This document shows positions 16,499 to 25,523 of a DNA stretch of 64,000 nucleotides, piece after piece. The notes under the pieces were generated by a model. It worked only from the letters and a program-made list of their open reading frames with translations. It was not told the DNA's origin and searched no databases. The DNA lies in the NCBI GenBank assembly GCA_046344715.1, contig JBKDKX010000016.1:1-64000 (forward strand). The letters are read 5' to 3'. A program made the translations under genes and the position numbers. This stretch comes from CAZAQK01 sp046344715 (lineage in GTDB: Bacteria > Pseudomonadota > Alphaproteobacteria > Rickettsiales > SXRF01). How positions within the stretch are numbered: position 1 is the first letter of the stretch; every line of letters starts with the position of its first letter.

Positions 16499-17079
16499 TT
16501 GTTTTCCGGATCATATTCGCGCTCAACACCCTTAGAATAGCTGGGCGATAACCCGATGGACGGGCAGGCCGCAGGTCGTGGCGCGTCGGGCGCTTCCTTT
16601 AGGCGTTGTTCGCATTCAAGATCGCAGGCCTTGGCGCGTGCAGCAGAAATGCTGGAATAGGCTGCTGCATTGCGTGCGAAAGCACATTCGGAGGAACGGG
16701 TGAGAGCCCATTTTCTTTGTTGCTGTATAGCAATAGCTTCCTCTTTAGATAGGGGGGCTTTTTTCTCCGATATAGAATCCGCTGTTGGAGCGCCTGCATC
16801 AGTAGAACCTTTGGGAATATCCCACCCTTTGGTGGCCATACAATCACTGAACAGGTTTACAAGTTGTGTCTGGCGGTTCAGGGGCGTACCTTCTATGTTA
16901 TTGTTACGCATAACCATATCCAGTTTTAATTGTGCGTAGGCGCGGCAGTGGTCGCGCTGTTCAATATAATCATGCTGAATAGCGGTTTGATCGGTACATG
17001 CCCACCAGCAGCGAAAGCGATAACCCGGGGTAACGATCAGTACAAAGGCGAGGAAAATAAGGCGTAGTCTCGTTGTCAT
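16495..17079 (-). CDS. Exported Cys-containing hypothetical protein
   Basis: About 194 residues from the ATG at 17079, which has AAAGGA 7 bases upstream. The ORF extends to 17115 but the first codons lack a site. An N-terminal hydrophobic segment (RLIFLAFVLIVTPG) suggests export. The mature part has about seven cysteines, several in pairs (WWACTDQ, DHCRAY, FSDCMA, SSECAF, KACDLECEQ), consistent with disulfides. I recognise no family. It is convergent with corA. Confidence 0.55.
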   Translation of the reverse strand: MTTRLRLIFLAFVLIVTPGYRFRCWWACTDQTAIQHDYIEQRDHCRAYAQLKLDMVMRNNNIEGTPLNRQTQLVNLFSDCMATKGWDIPKGSTDAGAPTADSISEKKAPLSKEEAIAIQQQRKWALTRSSECAFARNAAAYSSISAARAKACDLECEQRLKEAPDAPRPAACPSIGLSPSYSKGVEREYDPENN

Positions 17080-17217
17080 GGCTTTTCCTTTAGGGTAAGG
17101 CGCATCATAACACAACTAATCAGTAAAAAAAATACCTAGGCATATCAACTATAGATTGATTATTTATTGTATATATACATAATAATGTGTATACTTTATT
17201 TATTGCAAAGGTAATAT

Positions 17218-17937
17218 ATGCGAGAAGCCATAGTAATCATCAGGGAATATAGTGGCGATAATGAAGACTTATATATCAGTAAGTTAAGCAAGTATTTTTC
17301 CGAATACGCGGTAGTACTTCCCCCGTATGGCGATATACCACAGTTAAAGCTTGCCGCAGAAAACATCATCACAATTGTGATTGATCTTGGCATAAGCGAT
17401 GTTCCAAAATACCTTGATCTCATCTCTGCATTGAATGAAGAATACTCAGCTATTCCGATTATATTGCTTTTGCCTTATGGCTCAGAATCCTTTGCGCAGA
17501 AAGCAGTGCGCGTTGGTGCGCATGATTTTCTGATTAAACCAGTTGCCGCAGAAAAATTGAGGCTTTGTCTGGAACATGCGATTACCATTCGTCATTTGCG
17601 TAAATACATTACGCGGCTTGAACAACATATTTCTACGCAATCCGGTATCACGTTAGAAGAGCAGCAAAGTATCATGTTAACCCAGATGCAGCATTTTCTG
17701 GTTGATGAGAATGGTAATATTAAACCACTGCATATACTTGAGCAGGAAATTATTGCATCCGTATTACACTATAGCGGCGGGTGTATTTCCCGTGCTGCCC
17801 GTAGTCTTGGGATAGGTCGCTCTACCTTATATCGTAAAGTTGATAATGTAAAAGGCGGAAGGCTTCAAATGCAGCGTGCAAGCCAGACGATGCGTCCTAC
17901 AATCAATACATCGTCAAGATCCCTGTCATCTTTGTAA
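17218..17937 (+). CDS. Receiver-domain protein with C-terminal Fis-type HTH
   Basis: A 239-residue protein. Residues 1-120 fold-match a receiver domain: IVIDLGISD supplies the likely phospho-acceptor Asp and HDFLIKPV the conserved Lys, but the usual N-terminal acidic pair is not clear. The C-terminus (about 175-210, EIIASVLHYSGGCISRAARSLGIGRSTLYRKV) is a Fis/NtrC-type helix-turn-helix. There is no AAA+ domain between them, so it is an NtrC-like regulator without sigma-54 activation. Its 3' end overlaps the convergent repressor gene by 73 bases. Target genes are unknown. Confidence 0.75.
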   Translation: MREAIVIIREYSGDNEDLYISKLSKYFSEYAVVLPPYGDIPQLKLAAENIITIVIDLGISDVPKYLDLISALNEEYSAIPIILLLPYGSESFAQKAVRVGAHDFLIKPVAAEKLRLCLEHAITIRHLRKYITRLEQHISTQSGITLEEQQSIMLTQMQHFLVDENGNIKPLHILEQEIIASVLHYSGGCISRAARSLGIGRSTLYRKVDNVKGGRLQMQRASQTMRPTINTSSRSLSSL

Positions 17938-18524
17938 TCGCTTTGGTTCTCAGAGCGTACGGATATACGTTTATTTTTGGGATTTTTAATATATGCAATG
18001 TTGCGTACCGTAAGACCAACGCCATCAAAAATAAGAAATAACCCTGGAGGAGACGGTTTTGTGTTGCTTGTATCTATGAGTACAACATCGCCACGTATGA
18101 GTTTGGGAGACATGTCATCGCTGGTAATGCGGAAAAATTTTGCATTGTCTATCGACAGGCCAAGCGTTTGCTCGAGCCAGTCGATTCGCATCTGAAACCC
18201 TGGACTGTAGTCAATGTGTGAAATAATTCTTCCACTCTGTGTATCTAATGAAACGAAGGCAATGGCTGAAAATTCGGAGGTCTGCTGTTTTGATTTTGTG
18301 TGTCCTGTATAAGGGGTCTCTGTGTTAGCCAAATAAGACAGGCTGACATTTAGGGCATGTGCCACTTTTGCCAGCTGTACAGCCGATGGATTCGCTGATT
18401 TCCCATTGAGAATATCATACAGGAACGATGTTCTTACGTTAGCAGCCGTTGCAAGCTGCACGCAATTTATACGTTGTTCGGTCATCGTTTTACGCAAGCG
18501 TGTACCCACAGAATCTACGACCAT
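17865..18524 (-). CDS. XRE-family repressor with degenerate S24 (LexA-like) domain
   Basis: A 219-residue phage-repressor-like protein. The HTH is at about residues 18-65 (VQLATAANVRTSFLYDILNGKS, LAKVAHALNVSLSYL). The S24 peptidase-like domain is at about 105-215 (FFRITSDDMSPKLIRGDVVLID). The catalytic Ser position of the family (G-D-S-M) is Asp137 here and the catalytic Lys position is Arg174 (LTVRNI), so self-cleavage is unlikely. No phage genes surround it, so it may be a domesticated regulator. Confidence 0.75.
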   Translation of the reverse strand: MVVDSVGTRLRKTMTEQRINCVQLATAANVRTSFLYDILNGKSANPSAVQLAKVAHALNVSLSYLANTETPYTGHTKSKQQTSEFSAIAFVSLDTQSGRIISHIDYSPGFQMRIDWLEQTLGLSIDNAKFFRITSDDMSPKLIRGDVVLIDTSNTKPSPPGLFLIFDGVGLTVRNIAYIKNPKNKRISVRSENQSDYKDDRDLDDVLIVGRIVWLARCI

Positions 18525-18699
18525 AATCAGATGTTCCTACACTCTTCAAACAATATGGAATTAGCCTATTTAACGCTAAAATTAATCTATTCATACAATC
18601 AAATATGGTGAAGTCAAAATGAATGCATAGATCAAGGATTTACCAAATATTTATCTTTGTGGCCTAGTGTGCAGATAATCTATACAGTTAGAGGCTTGA

Positions 18700-19338
18700 A
18701 TGAGTGCTGAACTTCGAATGGCGGAAATGCTATGTACCAAGCTTTGCCATGATCTGACGGGGCCGATTGGTGCAGTCAATAATGGTGCAGAATTTTTAAG
18801 CGAGGAAGGCTTCAACCTGCAAAGTCAGGCAGTAGAGCTAATTATCAGCAGCGCATTCTCCGCGGTTACACGGTTGCAGTTTTACCGGAATGCTTATGGC
18901 TCGGTAAAAGAAAACGGCGAGGCTAACCTTGCGGACAAGCAGAAAATGGCACAGGATTTCTTTGCGGGTAGTAAAATCACGCTCGATTGGCCAGATAGCC
19001 ACACCGATTCTGCTGGTGTTTCCATCAGCCTTAAAATGTCACGCCTCATTTGCAATTTGTTGATTGTAACATCGTCTGCATTAATTCGTGGGGGATCAAT
19101 CGCGGTGCGTATCGGCCAGACAGATGAGGGCAGGAAGCAGGTGATATTTACCACCGCAGGTCCTGGTCTTAAGTGGGAAAAAGAAGTGGAAGATATTTTA
19201 TGCGGTGAGGCCGCATCTGCCGAAATTAATCCGCGTAATGTGCAAACGCACTTTACCCGTAAACTGGCGGATGAGTTGGGTGCTTCTGTCGTTGTAACTA
19301 TAATGGACGAATCATTCAGGCTGCAGGTAGTTCAGTAA
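18700..19338 (+). CDS. chpT: Histidine phosphotransferase ChpT
   Basis: A 212-residue protein with the ChpT pattern: an N-terminal dimerisation helix pair carrying the phospho-accepting histidine in LCHDLTGPIGAVNNG (His17), and a degenerate ATPase-like C-terminal domain. In Caulobacter ChpT relays phosphate from CckA to CtrA and CpdR. CtrA is also in this window, 3 kb downstream. Start ATG at 18700 follows AGAGGCTTGA. Confidence 0.87.
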   Translation: MSAELRMAEMLCTKLCHDLTGPIGAVNNGAEFLSEEGFNLQSQAVELIISSAFSAVTRLQFYRNAYGSVKENGEANLADKQKMAQDFFAGSKITLDWPDSHTDSAGVSISLKMSRLICNLLIVTSSALIRGGSIAVRIGQTDEGRKQVIFTTAGPGLKWEKEVEDILCGEAASAEINPRNVQTHFTRKLADELGASVVVTIMDESFRLQVVQ

Positions 19339-19341
19339 TCA

Positions 19342-21600
19342 TTAGAAGTTTGCTTTCACTCCGGCATACGCCATCATAGGAGCTCCGGGGCGTAAACCTG
19401 CTGGTCTGCGCGCTGCCACATATACTTCATCCAGTACGTTGGTAACACTAACAAAAGGGCGGACACCGTTCATTGCTTCCATCTCAGCGTGTAGGTCGAT
19501 TACAAAGCTGCCATCGGTGCTTTGGTTCTCAAGCAAAGGGCCACTTCCTGCCACAGTACGCATACGATCAACAAATTTAGCATTTGCACCGATTGACCAC
19601 GTCTTTGTTTCAATGCCTGCTGAAAGATTTACCTGATGTTTGGCAATGTAAGGCAGTTCAAAACCTTTGCTCACATTGCCCCATTCTGCGAAGGTACTGG
19701 TGAAGCTGTTCTGGAACTCAGCACGTGTATGCGTATAGCCGATTTTCACGGGCAGATGTGTTGATTTTAGAGAGGTGAGGCTGGAAAAATCATAGCCGGC
19801 GGAGGCTTCAAGCCCCCATACATTGACTTCACCACCATTGAACTGGTCAGCACCGCTGCCGCCGGATGAGAACGTATCTGAACCCAGCAGGTTTTCATAA
19901 TCGTTGAAAAAACCGATGGCTTCTGCCTTGAAGTTGCTTTTGGTGAAGCGCGCACCAGCCTCGTAATTTACGCTTTCTTCTGCACTGGAACTTTGTGTGG
20001 TGGTGTTGGATGGCGGCTCTGGTGGCGCGAAGCCTTTATGCACGCCAGCCAGTGCCTGCCATGATTTGCCGATGTCATATTCCAGCCCGATGCCAGGTAC
20101 GAAAGCAGACACCACGCTGGCATATTTTTGCAGGTTGGCACCCGTGCGGCTTGGATCGGACGTACCAAAATTCTCGGTTTTCAGATCAACATATTCATAG
20201 CGAAAACCCGGTGTTACCGCAAGATTACCAAATGCCATGCGGTTCTGGAAGAAGCCCGCCCATGCACTGGCGCTGCCGATGCGGTTATCCTGTGATCCGG
20301 GCGTACCTGCTGTTGTTAGCACCATGGTGCCATTTAACATCTGATAAATATCATCATGCTGGTAGCGATCCTGCTCATCCACATGATAACGCAGGCCGAA
20401 TTCCACGTCGTTCCTGACACCAAACAGGTTAGTGCGGTAATTAGCCGCTGATTGTATGCCCTGACCATAATAATCGCGGATGTTGGCGCGCACGGTAAGG
20501 CCATTGGCAGCACTGTTCCCGCCCTGCAATATGGCAAGATGTGCTGCGAATGTATTGGGATCGTTCAGTACGCTCGTAAGGCTCTGGTTTGTACCGGAAC
20601 GCACATTGTTTAGTTTGTACCAGTTGCGGTTGAAATCGTTGCGGTAAAGCGTGGTGGTGATGCTCATATCCTGCATTGGCTCGATATAATGTGAAAGCTG
20701 CACCTGATGATGGTAGCTATCCATGTTATCTTTTTGCGATGCGGCGTAACGGCGATACGGATTAGCGTTAAAGTCAGACGATGTAAGGCCAAGATAGGTT
20801 TCATTAGAATCCTCATCGGTATAGCCCAGCTTTATTTCAAGCTCCTGATAATGCGTGCGGGATGGAGAAGTTTTATAGCGTCCTTTCAGCATGTAGTCAG
20901 ACGCATTGAATCCGGTATCACCGCCCAGATAATCTGCTTTCTTAAATCCATCGCTGGATTCATGGTGAAATTCGGCGAGTATGCCGAAATTGCCGACATC
21001 GGTCAGAGCACTGGTGCCGGTATGGCCGCCGTAACGCAAGCCTGCATAAGAGCCAGCACTGAACGATATTTCACTGGCAGGAACATCCGGCACCGCGCGT
21101 GTCAGGAGGTTGACTGCGCCGTTGGTAGTGCGCGGGCCAAATTTAATGGCGCTCGATCCTTTGCGCACTTCAATACCGGTCATACGTTCGCTGCGTGGGA
21201 AATAATAGGCTTCGGGTGCGGAGTAAGGGGCGGGTGCAATCAGCACACCATCTTCCATCAGTGTAATATCGGCGCTGCGGTCAATGCGGCCGCCGCGCAT
21301 CCCAATATTCGGGCGCAGGCCAAAGCCATCTTCTTCCTGTACGTTAATGCCAGGCACTTGCTGTACGATGCGGTGAATATCAGTGCTTGCGGCTTTCTCC
21401 ATCTGTTTTTCATCCACGTAATAACCTGAGCCTGGCAATGTTTTCACCGGATCCCAATAGCCTTTGGTGATGGTAAGCTGAAGAGGCAATATGCGACGGC
21501 TTTGGTCCAGTTTGCTTGGGGAAGGTGATTCCTGTGCGAAAGCAGGAGCCCCCGCCAATGCAGTGCATACAAAGAGACAAAAACGAGACGATATAGACAT
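19342..21600 (-). CDS. TonB-dependent outer-membrane receptor
   Basis: A 752-residue receptor from the ATG at 21600 (signal peptide SSRFCLFVCTALAGAPAFAQ). The plug domain is at about residues 45-170 (VDEKQMEKAAS, VPGINVQEEDGFGLRPNIGMRGG) and a 22-strand barrel follows, ending in an aromatic residue (GVKANF). The plug resembles FecA-type iron-chelate receptors. Substrate is probably a ferric chelate, but this is inferred. Between the start and 21640 the words GAATGATTTGC and ATTGCAAATCATT resemble half of a Fur site. No TonB/ExbBD genes are nearby. Confidence 0.9.
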   Translation of the reverse strand: MSISSRFCLFVCTALAGAPAFAQESPSPSKLDQSRRILPLQLTITKGYWDPVKTLPGSGYYVDEKQMEKAASTDIHRIVQQVPGINVQEEDGFGLRPNIGMRGGRIDRSADITLMEDGVLIAPAPYSAPEAYYFPRSERMTGIEVRKGSSAIKFGPRTTNGAVNLLTRAVPDVPASEISFSAGSYAGLRYGGHTGTSALTDVGNFGILAEFHHESSDGFKKADYLGGDTGFNASDYMLKGRYKTSPSRTHYQELEIKLGYTDEDSNETYLGLTSSDFNANPYRRYAASQKDNMDSYHHQVQLSHYIEPMQDMSITTTLYRNDFNRNWYKLNNVRSGTNQSLTSVLNDPNTFAAHLAILQGGNSAANGLTVRANIRDYYGQGIQSAANYRTNLFGVRNDVEFGLRYHVDEQDRYQHDDIYQMLNGTMVLTTAGTPGSQDNRIGSASAWAGFFQNRMAFGNLAVTPGFRYEYVDLKTENFGTSDPSRTGANLQKYASVVSAFVPGIGLEYDIGKSWQALAGVHKGFAPPEPPSNTTTQSSSAEESVNYEAGARFTKSNFKAEAIGFFNDYENLLGSDTFSSGGSGADQFNGGEVNVWGLEASAGYDFSSLTSLKSTHLPVKIGYTHTRAEFQNSFTSTFAEWGNVSKGFELPYIAKHQVNLSAGIETKTWSIGANAKFVDRMRTVAGSGPLLENQSTDGSFVIDLHAEMEAMNGVRPFVSVTNVLDEVYVAARRPAGLRPGAPMMAYAGVKANF

Positions 21601-21693
21601 GTGATACCTGATATTAAGAATGATTTGCAATTGCAGCGTATGTATTGCAATCATCTTCACCTGTCAATTAGTAAATAGTTTTTGTGAGGCAAT

Positions 21694-21722
21694 AAAAAAA
21701 CCGGCCATTTCTGGCCGGCTTT
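21694..21722 (-). terminator. Rho-independent terminator
   Basis: On the minus strand CCGGCCA, loop GAAA, TGGCCGG is followed by a run of seven T. It ends transcription from the broken gene at 21747-22347. Confidence 0.8.
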
Positions 21723-21746
21723 CTCATTTGACAATATTGAGTTGTG

Positions 21747-22347
21747 TTATGCTACTTTGTTAGCATGTGCGCTGAAAATGATGCGATTCTCATAAAATTA
21801 ACGAGTAATTTGATGAGAAGGTCTGTCAGGAAATCTGTGTGGCCAGCCAATAATTTCCAAAAGATCTGTCTCGCCGGCGATATTATACAACTGGCCTCTT
21901 GGAATATTGCGTTCATTTCCCAGTTCCGTCATCCCCTCACGGGCGGCATAGCGACGAGCCGTAGCATCTAGGTCGTTCCGATAAAATAAACCAGTTGTAC
22001 CAGGAATTTTCCTATCTATTTGTACATCTGGTCCTACATCGCCAGATGTTTCTATGATTTGGCTGGCCTCTCGTAAAAAGGAAACCCAATCAATTGGCTT
22101 AAGATCACATCCATTCGCGTTGTGGTAGAACACAGCTATTTTACCACATTGCGGATTAGCGGGGTCTTGAAAATCCCGTAAGCGTGCCTCATTCGCCCAT
22201 TTGAAACTAGGCAATTGATATTTGGATCAAACGATCAAGGGTTTGCGTTGTTCTAACACTGGCGTGTATTTTCCAGTTTGTTCTTCCAGAAACTATACGC
22301 GCAGTTTCATATGTCATCCAGCGCGGGGTATCTTTGGAATCTGTCAT
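21747..22347 (-). pseudogene. Broken gene ending in a copy of the CtrA C-terminal tail
   Basis: Reading on the minus strand: an ATG at 22347 opens 46 codons to TAG 22207, a second frame (22214 to 21798) encodes 138 residues, and after its TAA the same frame continues to a second stop at 21747. The two large parts join if one frameshift is assumed near 22210. The final codons spell SAHANKVA, close to the CtrA end SDAHANEVA, and the DNA 21751-21770 matches 22395-22414 at 18 of 20 bases. Both are followed by a terminator. I recognise no family; SFLREASQIIETSG and CGKIAVFYHNANGCD are the most structured parts. It is a likely decayed cassette. Confidence 0.5.
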
Positions 22348-22353
22348 GGCAAT

Positions 22354-22387
22354 AAAAAAAGCCCCAGCGTGAAGCTGGGGCTTTTTT
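22354..22387 (-). terminator. Rho-independent terminator of ctrA
   Basis: GCCCCAGC, loop, GCTGGGGC flanked by A and T runs on both strands directly after the ctrA stop. It should terminate ctrA transcription and may work in both directions. Confidence 0.9.
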
Positions 22388-22390
22388 AAG

Positions 22391-23110
22391 CTAGGCTACT
22401 TCGTTCGCATGTGCATCGGAAGAAACGCCACTTGCATCTGGGTCTTTTAGTACGTAGCCACGACCCCACACGGTTTCGATATAGTTATCGCCGCCAGCAG
22501 CAGTTGCCAGTTTCTTGCGGAGTTTGCACACGAATACGTCGATAATTTTGAGCTCTGGCTCATCAATGCCACCATAGAGGTGATTGAGGAACATTTCCTT
22601 GGTAAGGGTGGTGCCTTTACGCAGGGAGAGCAACTCAAGGATAGAGTATTCCTTGCTGGTTAAGTGCAATGGCTTGCTGTCCACTTCGATAGAGCGGGTA
22701 TCAAGGTTAACTGCCAGTTTGCCGGTGCGGATGATGGATTCAGAGTGTCCTTTAGAACGACGAACAATGGCCTGAATGCGGGCAATCAATTCACCTTTAT
22801 TGAAAGGCTTGGTGAGATAATCATCGGCGCCATAGCCAAGACCTTTGATTTTCTGGTCTGGGCCAGAGAGGCCAGAGAGAATAAGAATAGGGGTGGTAAC
22901 ACGGGCAGCGCGGAAGCGGCGCAGAACTTCATACCCATCAATATCCGGAAGCATGAGATCCAGAATGATGATGTCATAATCGTACAATTTACCAATTTCC
23001 AGACCTTCTTCACCCAGCTGGGTTGTATCACAGATGATACCCTCAGAAGCCAGTGACAGTTCAATCGCTTTCGCGGTCGAGGAATCATCTTCTACCAGCA
23101 ATACACGCAT
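22391..23110 (-). CDS. ctrA: Cell-cycle response regulator CtrA
   Basis: A 239-residue OmpR-family regulator with the CtrA pattern. Receiver: acidic pair EDD (7-9), phospho-acceptor Asp51 (IILDLMLPDIDG) and Lys in LTKPFNKGEL. The wHTH has the near-invariant CtrA stretches LTSKEYSILELLSLRKGTTLTKEMFLNHLYGG (given as landmarks around residues 150-185) and IDVFVCKLRKKL, and GRGYVL. It controls cell division, motility and surface genes in alphaproteobacteria by binding TTAA-N7-TTAA. One such site lies at 23174-23188 in its own promoter region. The C-terminus is AHANEVA rather than the Ala-Ala of Caulobacter. Confidence 0.95.
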   Translation of the reverse strand: MRVLLVEDDSSTAKAIELSLASEGIICDTTQLGEEGLEIGKLYDYDIIILDLMLPDIDGYEVLRRFRAARVTTPILILSGLSGPDQKIKGLGYGADDYLTKPFNKGELIARIQAIVRRSKGHSESIIRTGKLAVNLDTRSIEVDSKPLHLTSKEYSILELLSLRKGTTLTKEMFLNHLYGGIDEPELKIIDVFVCKLRKKLATAAGGDNYIETVWGRGYVLKDPDASGVSSDAHANEVA

Positions 23111-23173
23111 ATTTAATCTCCCCTAATGAATTTACTGTTTATTAAACGGTATTTGTAGATAAACCATTAACTA

Positions 23174-23188
23174 TTTAATTTTTAGTTA
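23174..23188. promoter_or_regulatory. CtrA-binding site between ctrA and fliI
   Basis: TTAATTTTTAGTTAA is an exact match to TTAA-N7-TTAA. It sits 64 bases upstream of the ctrA start and 108 bases upstream of fliI, in the divergent promoter region, consistent with CtrA controlling itself, fliIJ or both. A further TTAA lies at 23166-23169. Confidence 0.65.
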
Positions 23189-23295
23189 ACCACAAAATCC
23201 GCCCTTAAACAATCTTTTGTTACAATTATCTTACAACGCGCCTATACTCGGTTCTAGATTAATCATTCTTTGATGTCAATTGTAAAAGGCTTGTT

Positions 23296-24645
23296 GTGAC
23301 GCGCTTACAGCTCGAGGAAATAAATAATATACAGGATGTTACGGCTACCGGCAGGGTGACCGCCATTCAGGGTATGCTTATTGAGTGCGCAGGTATTGAA
23401 CGCTTGCTTTCGGTGGGCGCGCGTTGCCGTATAAGAGGTATTGGCCTGCAAAAAGATTCGGTGGGGGTTTTGGCCGAAGTGGTGGGCTTTAAGGAAAATA
23501 AAGCACTGTTAATGCCTTTTGGCAGTATTGAGGGGATTGGTCCGGGGGCATTGGTTGATCTGGAAACAAGTGCATCGGTCTGTTACCCTTGCGACGCTTG
23601 GCTTGGGCGAGTGGTTAACGCTATGGGTGAGCCGGTAGATGGTAAAGGCCCGATACCCAAGGGTAGTACTGCATACCCCTTAAGGGCATCGCCACCGCCA
23701 CCGCACGAGCGTAAACGTGTTAAGGGCAAGCTGAATCTTGGCGTGCGCGCGATGAATACCTTTCTTACCTGCTGCCGTGGCCAGCGTATGGGTATTTTTG
23801 CCGGTTCCGGTGTGGGTAAATCTATCTTAATGTCAATGCTGGCGCGTAACTCTCAGGCAGATGTCAACGTTATCGGGTTAATTGGTGAACGTTCGCGCGA
23901 ATTGCAGGAATTCATTGAAGATGATCTGGGTGAGGAGGGGTTAAAACGTTCCGTTATTATTGTGGCGACATCCAGCGAATATGCGCTCCTTAGAAAGCAG
24001 GCGGCATATGTAACGATGTCTGTTTCGGAATATTTCCGTGATCAGGGCAAAGATGTGCTTTGTCTTATGGATAGTGTGACGCGCTTTGCGATGGCACAAC
24101 GTGAAATTGGTCTTTCTGCAGGGGAACCCCCCACCAGTAAAGGCTATACCCCTACGGTGTTTGCAGAATTACCCAAGCTGCTGGAGCGTGCAGGACCAGG
24201 AAAAGCCGGTCAGGGAAGTATTACAGGGTTATTTACAGTTCTGGTTGAGGGGGATGATACGAATGAGCCTGTTTCTGACACGGTGCGTGGTATTTTAGAT
24301 GGGCATATTATATTAGACAGGGCGATTGCCGAGCGCGGGCGGTTTCCTGCAATCAATATTTTGCGCAGTGTGTCGCGCACCATGCCGGATTGTAATAATC
24401 CGCAGGAAAATGCACTTATTCGTGTGGCACGAAATTTAATGTCTACCTATGAAGATATGGCAGAAATGATACGGCTTGGCGCATACCGCAAGGGGGCGGA
24501 TCCTAACGTAGATCAGGCTATTTTATATTACCCTGCGCTGGAGAATTTCCTGCGGCAGGCAAAAGAAGAAAAGACACTGCTGGATGAGGGGTATGATCAG
24601 TTGGCAGCCGTACTGGGAATTAAAGATTGGCGTAACCAGAAATAG
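23296..24645 (+). CDS. fliI: Flagellar export ATPase FliI
   Basis: A 449-residue F1-beta-like ATPase. Walker A is GSGVGKS (170-176), and LCLMDSVTRFAMAQREIGL holds the Walker B aspartate. GEPPTSKGYTPTVFAELPKLLERAG and GSITGLFTVLVEGDD are typical of FliI/YscN. It powers type III export of flagellar parts. The start is GTG at 23296 with AAAAGG 6 bases upstream. It is followed by fliJ after 7 bases. ctrA is divergent with a CtrA site between them, as expected if flagellar export genes are cell-cycle controlled. Confidence 0.95.
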   Translation: MTRLQLEEINNIQDVTATGRVTAIQGMLIECAGIERLLSVGARCRIRGIGLQKDSVGVLAEVVGFKENKALLMPFGSIEGIGPGALVDLETSASVCYPCDAWLGRVVNAMGEPVDGKGPIPKGSTAYPLRASPPPPHERKRVKGKLNLGVRAMNTFLTCCRGQRMGIFAGSGVGKSILMSMLARNSQADVNVIGLIGERSRELQEFIEDDLGEEGLKRSVIIVATSSEYALLRKQAAYVTMSVSEYFRDQGKDVLCLMDSVTRFAMAQREIGLSAGEPPTSKGYTPTVFAELPKLLERAGPGKAGQGSITGLFTVLVEGDDTNEPVSDTVRGILDGHIILDRAIAERGRFPAINILRSVSRTMPDCNNPQENALIRVARNLMSTYEDMAEMIRLGAYRKGADPNVDQAILYYPALENFLRQAKEEKTLLDEGYDQLAAVLGIKDWRNQK

Positions 24646-24652
24646 ATGAGAG

Positions 24653-25075
24653 ATGAAAGGCCTAGCCACACTCATTAAGCTGCATAAACGTGATCTCGAT
24701 GTGATCCGCAGAAAAATGGTCGCGCTTGAAAATCAAAAAGCGCAGCTTGAGCAGCTATTAATTCGCTTGCAGGAAGAATTAAAGAAAGAGATCGCCCTGG
24801 CAGGAAAAACGCCAGAAATGGGCGCATTCTTTGGTGATTTTGCTAAGCGTATTCGCGGTAGGCAGGAGCAGGTGCATAGTGAAATACAGGCAATTGATAA
24901 AAAAATTGCAGTTGTTCGTGATGAAATTGCAGTAGCCTTCGGTGAAATAAAAAAATTTGAAATTGCATTGGAAAATGCAAAAAAACGAAAGGTTGCAGCA
25001 CAAAACAGACGAGATACGATTGTGCTGGACGAAATAGCAAGCCAGCAACATCATCGTATTAAAGATACCCAGTAG
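24653..25075 (+). CDS. fliJ: Flagellar export chaperone FliJ
   Basis: A 140-residue, almost wholly coiled-coil, charged protein, immediately after fliI. FliJ is the central stalk of the export ATPase. Sequence conservation in this family is low, so the call rests mainly on position, length and the helical pattern (LIKLHKRDLDVIRRKMVALENQ). Confidence 0.8.
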   Translation: MKGLATLIKLHKRDLDVIRRKMVALENQKAQLEQLLIRLQEELKKEIALAGKTPEMGAFFGDFAKRIRGRQEQVHSEIQAIDKKIAVVRDEIAVAFGEIKKFEIALENAKKRKVAAQNRRDTIVLDEIASQQHHRIKDTQ

Positions 25076-25081
25076 GGGGTA

Positions 25082-25378
25082 TTATTCCACGCGCTTAAAT
25101 AAATCTTCGAGCTCGGCTACTTTTTCGGCACGGCTTTTCTTTTTGTCGAGCTTTACTACTTCTTCAAGTGCGACTTCAACATATGCCTTGAAGACCCTGT
25201 GTTCTACAGATTTTACTGCAGAGTGAATGGCACGACATTGAATAAGAATATCCTGCAATTTGCGGCCTTCAGAAAGCATTTTCTGGATACCTTCCACTTG
25301 ACCGATAACGCGGTTTAAGCGTTTCACTTCATCGCTGGCGTCAATGAGTGAATATTCCACTTTGCGCTTGCTTTTCAT
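25082..25378 (-). CDS. CsoR/RcnR-family repressor lacking the usual metal ligands
   Basis: A 98-residue all-helical protein of the metal-sensitive repressor family (DUF156): LNRVIGQVEGIQKMLSEGRKLQDILIQ matches the conserved first helices. When aligned by hand with CsoR, the positions of Cys36, His61 and Cys65 correspond to Leu41, Tyr66 and Ala70, so no metal-binding set is visible. Cys48 and His60 occur at other places. It may sense something else or act constitutively. It is convergent with fliJ, and no metal transporter is adjacent. Confidence 0.75.
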   Translation of the reverse strand: MKSKRKVEYSLIDASDEVKRLNRVIGQVEGIQKMLSEGRKLQDILIQCRAIHSAVKSVEHRVFKAYVEVALEEVVKLDKKKSRAEKVAELEDLFKRVE

Positions 25379-25523
25379 ATATACCCCCTAGGCTTGAAAA
25401 TTTTACCCTGTATACGGTATATTTTTTCTGGCGACAACAAAATATCCAAATTCAAAATTAATATTCAGAAAAGCATCAATAATTAAAGTAGAAATTTTCT
25501 TAGCCACGCTATAGTGTACGCAT

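Noticed and set aside
18560..18590. TTAACGCTAAAATTAA upstream of chpT as a CtrA site
   Set aside because: The spacer is 8, not 7, so it does not fit the consensus.
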